Shown one piece after another: positions 7,070-8,755 of a DNA stretch of 8,755 nucleotides (position 1 is its first letter; every line of letters begins with the position of its first letter). The DNA lies in the NCBI GenBank assembly GCA_900756605.1, contig CAAEKX010000251.1:1-8755 (forward strand), read 5' to 3'. The notes below the pieces were generated by a model. It saw only the letters and a program-made list of their open reading frames with translations. It did not search any database and was not told the origin of the DNA. Origin of the DNA: Coriobacteriia bacterium. GTDB taxonomy: Bacteria > Actinomycetota > Coriobacteriia > Coriobacteriales > QAMH01. Position numbers and translations under genes: made by a program.

Positions 7070-7147
7070 CGCTCATGAGACTGCTCACGTATGGCCGATA
7101 CGCTACGCAGCCTCTTTCGCGTCAATCTCACGCACCCTCATCGATTG
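7044..7147. repeat. 104-nt imperfect palindrome across the rph stop and rph-rdgB gap
   Basis: The arms fold back along nearly their whole length. The outer stem CAATCGATGAGGG (7044-7056) pairs perfectly with CCCTCATCGATTG (7135-7147). A second perfect 7-bp stem is 7066-7072 with 7119-7125 (TTGACGC/GCGTCAA). Shorter stems 7077-7079/7112-7114 and 7081-7084/7107-7110 follow, and the apex CGTAT/ATACG (7088-7092 with 7098-7102) closes on a 5-nt loop GGCCG. About 38 Watson-Crick pairs result. The rph stop codon is inside the left arm, and the rdgB ribosome binding site begins 5 nt after the right arm. No T-tract follows, so it is not a typical terminator. It could be an mRNA processing or stability element, or a palindromic repeat of REP/MITE type. 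Confidence 0.8.
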
Positions 7148-7151
7148 AGTG

Positions 7152-7158
7152 AAAGGAG
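7152..7158 (+). promoter_or_regulatory. Ribosome binding site of rdgB
   Basis: AAAGGAG lies 5 nt before the ATG at 7164. It rules out the in-frame GTG at 7149, which would overlap the site itself. Confidence 0.85.
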
Positions 7159-7163
7159 TTGTT

Positions 7164-7772
7164 ATGGCAACTAAGAAAGTCGTCATCGCGACGAATAACG
7201 CCCATAAGCTCGATGAGATCTCGCGCATGCTCGCACCGGTCACGGGTTGGGAGTTCGTGAGTCTCAAAGACTGCGGAAGCTTTCCCGAACCAGTGGAAGA
7301 TGCCGATGACTTCGAAGGAAACGCCCGCATCAAGGCGCTGGCCGCGCGTGACAACACGGGCTTGCCTGCTCTCGCCGATGACAGCGGACTGGTCGTCGAT
7401 GCACTCGATGGCGCGCCCGGCGTGTTCTCGAGTCGCTTTGCCGGCGAGGATGCCACTGATGCCGACAACAACGCCAAGCTGCTCGATTTGCTGGCCGACG
7501 TACCCGATGACGAGCGCACGGCGCGCTTCGTCTGCACGCTCGTCTTCGTCGATACGGATGGTTCGGAAATCGTCGCCCACGGCAGCTGCGAGGGGAAGAT
7601 TGGCTACGAGGCGCGTGGCAATAACGGTTTTGGCTACGACCCGCTCTTCTATGCCGATGCCTTTGATGGCAAGCTCACCACGGCCGAGGTACCCTCCGAG
7701 CAAAAGGACGCCATCTCCCATCGTGGCGAAGCCCTTCGCGCCTTCATCCGCGAATTCGAGAAGCGCGATTAG
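7164..7772 (+). CDS. rdgB: XTP/dITP pyrophosphatase (RdgB/HAM1 family)
   Basis: House-cleaning enzyme that hydrolyses XTP, dITP and ITP to monophosphates so they are not built into nucleic acids. 202 aa from ATG 7164, typical length. Motifs in order: IATNNAHKLDEI (8-19) for the triphosphate, EDADDFEGNARIKA (45-58), ALADDSGLVVDAL (69-81) with catalytic aspartates at 72-73, GAPGVFSSRFAGE (83-95), GNNGFGYDPLF (152-162) that recognises the base, and SHRGEAL (185-191). All family residues are in place. It follows rph after 94 nt that are largely palindromic, so co-transcription is likely but expression could be modulated by that structure. The downstream region contains a stem-loop with a T-tract at 7835-7883 that may end this operon. 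Confidence 0.97.
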   Translation: MATKKVVIATNNAHKLDEISRMLAPVTGWEFVSLKDCGSFPEPVEDADDFEGNARIKALAARDNTGLPALADDSGLVVDALDGAPGVFSSRFAGEDATDADNNAKLLDLLADVPDDERTARFVCTLVFVDTDGSEIVAHGSCEGKIGYEARGNNGFGYDPLFYADAFDGKLTTAEVPSEQKDAISHRGEALRAFIREFEKRD

Positions 7773-7793
7773 GGGTAACAGGAACGCCTTTTG

Positions 7794-7958
7794 CGATTTT
7801 GTGTAATCGCATGGGATTAGCTGCGCGTTATTTTCGATTATGTGTAGCAAATGAATGCTGGCTCTCACATAATCGTCTTTTTTCTGCTCGAGGAAGGCTC
7901 TCGGTTGCACATAATCGTCATTTTTCTACATGCCGCTTTTTGCAGTTACACATAATCG
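7794..7958. repeat. Array of five CGATTATGTG / CACATAATCG decamers
   Basis: Copies: 7794-7803 (CGATTTTGTG, one mismatch, forward), 7835-7844 (forward), and 7866-7875, 7908-7917 and 7949-7958 (all three inverted, perfect). Start-to-start distances are 41, 31, 42 and 41 nt, close to four, three, four and four helical turns. The last three lie in 41-42-nt units that share CACATAATCGTCnTTTTTC in two cases. The first copy extends to CGATTTTGTGTAATCG, nearly a 16-bp palindrome, which suggests that the full site could be CGATTA-TGTG-TAATCG. A multi-site operator is one reading; a decayed small mobile element is another. Confidence 0.75.
7835..7883 (+). terminator. Possible terminator of the pepF-murI-rph-rdgB transcript
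   Basis: CGATTATGTG (7835-7844) pairs perfectly over 10 bp with CACATAATCG (7866-7875), and TTTTTT (7878-7883) follows two bases later. The 21-nt loop contains a further AGCA/TGCT stem. The stem is AT-rich and the loop long, so the strength is uncertain; the same arm could also pair with the copies at 7908 or 7949. Confidence 0.45.
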
Positions 7959-8071
7959 AAAAATATCAGCTCACCAGACGTGAAGTAGCCACTTGATTCT
8001 GACAAAACCTCCTCGTTGCCAATTGCCAGGTTTGTTCCCACAAACGCGCATGAGTCTGATAGACTGTGCAA

Positions 8072-8088
8072 CTGCGCGAAACGCGTAG
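8072..8088 (+). other. Leader hairpin immediately before tRNA-Thr
   Basis: CTGCGCG-AAA-CGCGTAG forms a 7-bp stem (one G-U pair) with a 3-nt loop, ending at the base before the mature tRNA 5' end. It would lie in the precursor removed during 5' processing. Confidence 0.45.
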
Positions 8089-8164
8089 GCCGATGTAGCT
8101 CAGCTGGTAGAGCACCGCACTCGTAATGCGGGGGTCAAGAGTTCGAGTCTCTTCGTCGGCACCA
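8089..8164 (+). tRNA. tRNA-Thr, anticodon CGU (reads ACG)
   Basis: Complete 76-nt cloverleaf. The acceptor stem is GCCGATG (8089-8095) with CGTCGGC (8154-8160), including one T-G pair. The D stem is GCTC/GAGC (8098-8101 with 8110-8113) and its loop contains GG. The anticodon stem CCGCA/TGCGG (8115-8119 with 8127-8131) closes the loop CTCGTAA, with anticodon CGT at 8122-8124. The T arm is AAGAG-TTCGAGT-CTCTT (8137-8153). Discriminator A8161 and an encoded CCA (8162-8164) follow. The anticodon CGU serves only ACG and would complement other threonine tRNAs elsewhere in the genome. Confidence 0.97.
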
Positions 8165-8175
8165 CCAAAATCCAG

Positions 8176-8200
8176 GGCCCGCGTCGCGGGCCTTTTTCTT
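8176..8200 (+). terminator. Intrinsic terminator after tRNA-Thr
   Basis: GGCCCGC (8176-8182) and GCGGGCC (8186-8192) form a 7-bp GC stem with loop GTC, followed by TTTTTCTT. The methyltransferase start is only 14 nt further on, so that gene is either reached by readthrough or has a promoter that is not visible here. Confidence 0.85.
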
Positions 8201-8214
8201 CTAGGAGGCACGCC

Positions 8215-8755
8215 ATGACGTTCTCGTTAGACGATCTCAAAACACACTACGCTCAGATTCCCGAGGATGGCGGTCTCGACAGCCGCTGCGACATGTTCGT
8301 TCCCGGTGGGCTCGATTCCCAGGTGGTGCTCGATCTTGTCTGCCGTCGCGGCAAGGGCGCCTACAAGCTTTCCGATCACGTGGGCCCGCAAGGCCGCGTC
8401 ATCGGTATCGACTGGCGCGAATCCTTCATCGAAGATGCCCGTGAGGGCGAGGCGCATGCCGTTGAGAAGAACCGGCTCTCTGCAAGCAACATGGAGTTCC
8501 TCATTGCCTATCCCGAGCTTATCGACCAGATCGGCATCGAGGAAGGCAGCCTCGACTTCGTCTATGTCAACAGCGTCCTCAACCTTTTCTACGACCCGGC
8601 ACGCGTCATCAAGCTAGTCGGGCGGTTGCTCAAGTCTGCGGGCAAGCTCGTGTGCCAGACGGTGCTCGCCATCACGCCGCGCGACAAGCAGGTCATGGCA
8701 CAGGCCCGCGCGGCCGGCAACGCCGTTCAAGCGGCGCCCAACCGCAAGGACTTCG
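8215..8755 (+). CDS. Class I SAM-dependent methyltransferase, ArsM/UbiE-like (3' end off the window)
   Basis: 180 codons are visible from ATG 8215, with a strong AGGAGG (8203-8208) 6 nt upstream. The Rossmann-like methyltransferase core is recognisable: strand and loop VVLDLVCRRGKGAYKLS (37-53), VGPQGRVIGIDW (56-67) with acidic Asp66 to bind the SAM ribose, SLDFVYVNSVLNLFYDP (112-128) as motif IV, and RVIKLVGRLLKSAGKLV (130-146) as the post-IV helix and strand. The layout resembles arsenite methyltransferases (VGPxGRVIGxD, and SNCVxNL matched by VNSVLNL), but the arsenic-binding cysteine of that motif is serine here (Ser120). Motif I lacks the usual DLGCGxG glycines (it has DLVCRRGKG), so SAM binding may be altered. 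The substrate cannot be named. The gene follows the tRNA-Thr terminator and has no visible partner in the window. Confidence 0.8.
   Translation, partial: MTFSLDDLKTHYAQIPEDGGLDSRCDMFVPGGLDSQVVLDLVCRRGKGAYKLSDHVGPQGRVIGIDWRESFIEDAREGEAHAVEKNRLSASNMEFLIAYPELIDQIGIEEGSLDFVYVNSVLNLFYDPARVIKLVGRLLKSAGKLVCQTVLAITPRDKQVMAQARAAGNAVQAAPNRKDF

Larger units (their letters stand above)
7773..8088. other. Non-coding stretch between rdgB and tRNA-Thr, AT-rich with repeated motifs
   Basis: About 316 nt without a credible gene. A 65-codon open frame at 7799-7996 has no ribosome binding site, and its apparent peptide repeats (HNRLFS, HNRHFS) arise from the DNA repeats. The first 190 nt hold the decamer array. 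The remainder (7970-8088) has a short inverted repeat GTTTGT-TCCC-ACAAAC (8030-8045), a possible weak -10 TAGACT (8060-8065), and a hairpin touching the tRNA. No full promoter for the tRNA is convincing. Confidence 0.7.

Noticed and set aside
7794..7958. CRISPR array or DnaA-box cluster
   Set aside because: The repeat is only about 10-16 bp, occurs in both orientations and has short, uneven spacers, so it is not CRISPR. The motif differs from TTATNCACA, so it is not a standard origin box cluster.
7799..7996. 65-codon open frame in the decamer array
   Set aside because: No ribosome binding site, and the peptide similarity between segments is explained by the 41-42-nt DNA repeats.
8161..8200. 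tRNA-Thr 3' end as an integration site of a mobile element
   Set aside because: No integrase, no repeated tRNA 3' segment and no foreign genes are visible downstream; a terminator and an ordinary gene follow.

Overview
The window is chromosomal DNA of a GC-rich bacterium, most likely an actinobacterium of the class Coriobacteriia (Eggerthella/Slackia-like). This rests on three things: a Tat-exported group 1 [NiFe] hydrogenase next to smpB-ssrA, a tmRNA tag ending in VALAA, and codon usage rich in G and C at third positions. The taxon is an inference from gene content and style, not a match to a known genome.

Layout. (1) Positions 1-2366, minus strand: a two-gene hydrogenase unit. The small subunit comes first, followed after 2 nt by the large subunit, which runs off the left edge. 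(2) Positions 2367-2582: a divergent intergenic region with candidate promoters facing both ways and two palindromes. (3) Positions 2583-3601, plus strand: the trans-translation pair smpB and ssrA (tmRNA). The tmRNA has its own strong promoter and a strong intrinsic terminator. (4) Positions 3649-7772, plus strand: pepF (oligoendopeptidase F), murI (glutamate racemase), rph (RNase PH) and rdgB (XTP/dITP pyrophosphatase). The first three are packed with gaps of 7 and 12 nt. rdgB follows a 94-nt gap filled by a remarkable 104-nt imperfect palindrome that begins inside the 3' end of rph. (5) Positions 7773-8088: a non-coding, AT-rich stretch carrying five copies of the decamer CGATTATGTG/CACATAATCG at spacings near whole helical turns. 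(6) Positions 8089-8200: tRNA-Thr(CGU) with a terminator. (7) From 8215 to the right edge: the start of a class I SAM-dependent methyltransferase of the ArsM/UbiE type with an atypical SAM-binding loop.

How the genes work together. The hydrogenase subunits should form a membrane-anchored enzyme that oxidises H2 on the outer face of the membrane. SmpB and tmRNA rescue stalled ribosomes and tag the incomplete proteins for destruction. PepF breaks down peptides. MurI supplies D-glutamate for peptidoglycan. RNase PH trims tRNA 3' ends. RdgB cleans the nucleotide pool. Regions 3-7 are ordinary housekeeping genes. The signals least explained by known features are the rph-rdgB palindrome and the phased decamer array. 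No phage, IS transposase, CRISPR array or defence system is visible.
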